A stretch of DNA of 64,000 nucleotides, from contig JAAWWF010000006.1 in NCBI GenBank assembly GCA_021404565.1, positions 186,001 to 250,000 on the forward strand, given 5' to 3'. Position numbers and translations under genes: made by a program. Under the pieces are notes generated by a model that saw only the letters and a list, made by a program, of their open reading frames with translations, ran no database searches and was not told where the DNA came from. Shown piece by piece: positions 63,894 through 64,000 of this stretch (its first letter is position 1; the number at the start of each line of letters is the position of its first letter). Source of the DNA: Roseivirga sp. (GTDB lineage Bacteria > Bacteroidota > Bacteroidia > Cytophagales > Cyclobacteriaceae).

Positions 63894-64000
63894 ATCAAAC
63901 TTTTTTGAAATTTAAGGCTTGTCGGGCATAAAAACTAATCACTTTTTCAGGCCATTTTATATAATCTTAATTGTCTGGACAACTTAATAAAAGGCCTTAT

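Noticed and set aside
1-64000. tRNA or rRNA genes
   Set aside because: No tRNA T-arm pattern (GGTTCRANNCC with a matching acceptor) or rRNA segment was found in the spacers by eye; a covariance search would settle it.

Overview
The window is chromosomal DNA from a Bacteroidota bacterium, most likely of the order Cytophagales. The signs are: proteins carrying type IX secretion C-terminal domains of both kinds (type A at the end of the M43 metalloprotease, type B/CHU_C at the end of the 1,044-residue repeat protein); families largely typical of the phylum (DUF2911, DUF6090, DUF6503, glutamine synthetase III, SusD-free gliding/SprB-type repeats); promoter -7 elements of the TAnnTTTG form; and few Shine-Dalgarno sequences. 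Base composition looks moderate and even. The genus cannot be fixed from this window. No rRNA, tRNA, CRISPR array, prophage or intact transposase was seen.

Layout. 1-8.3 kb: partial MATE exporter, sirtuin, large type IX-secreted protein, HD hydrolase and DNA topoisomerase I. 8.4-11.4 kb: SixA-type phosphatase, then a polyamine pair (SpeD-SpeE fusion overlapping an agmatinase-family gene). 11.7-18.7 kb: mostly minus-strand envelope proteins (YHYH lipoprotein, DUF2071, DUF6090, RDD) and two further HD hydrolases. 19-20.7 kb: two overlapping beta-propeller genes. 20.8-24.5 kb: a four-gene ECF sigma / membrane HEAT anti-sigma / adhesin-like / TPR-S41 protease-like operon, bracketed by a 36-bp direct repeat made from the 3' end of the preceding gene. 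25-28 kb: membrane protein and AgcS symporter. 28-28.6 kb: a repeat-rich spacer with two heptamer tandem arrays and a 170-bp imperfect palindrome. 28.5-33 kb: TlpA-like oxidoreductase, small lipoprotein, AraC/VOC pair divergent from RidA, TPR protein. 33-41.4 kb: penicillin acylase, S9 peptidase, two DUF2911 paralogues and a SpmA-SpmB fusion, several with strong terminators. 41.5-47 kb: RsmE, a GT-C glycosyltransferase, an acyl-CoA-binding protein, a beta-barrel protein and a 2H-phosphoesterase-like gene with a double operator. 47-64 kb: TPR-CHAT protease, MtaB, glutamine synthetase III, M43 metalloprotease, alpha/beta hydrolase, MORN-type repeat protein, FabH, lipoproteins and a divergent SRAP protein.

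Most genes are ordinary housekeeping or envelope genes. The most unusual items are: (1) the ~4-kb ECF operon flanked by copies of a neighbouring gene's 3' end, which looks like an inserted or duplicated cassette; (2) a SRAP (HMCES/YedK) homologue with all five canonical catalytic or DNA-binding residues replaced, and Pro in place of the catalytic Cys2; (3) the palindromic MITE-like element with heptamer arrays at 28 kb; (4) paired 22-bp-spaced dyads overlapping the promoter of the 2H-phosphoesterase-like gene; and (5) an exported, membrane-anchored TPR-CHAT caspase-like protein.
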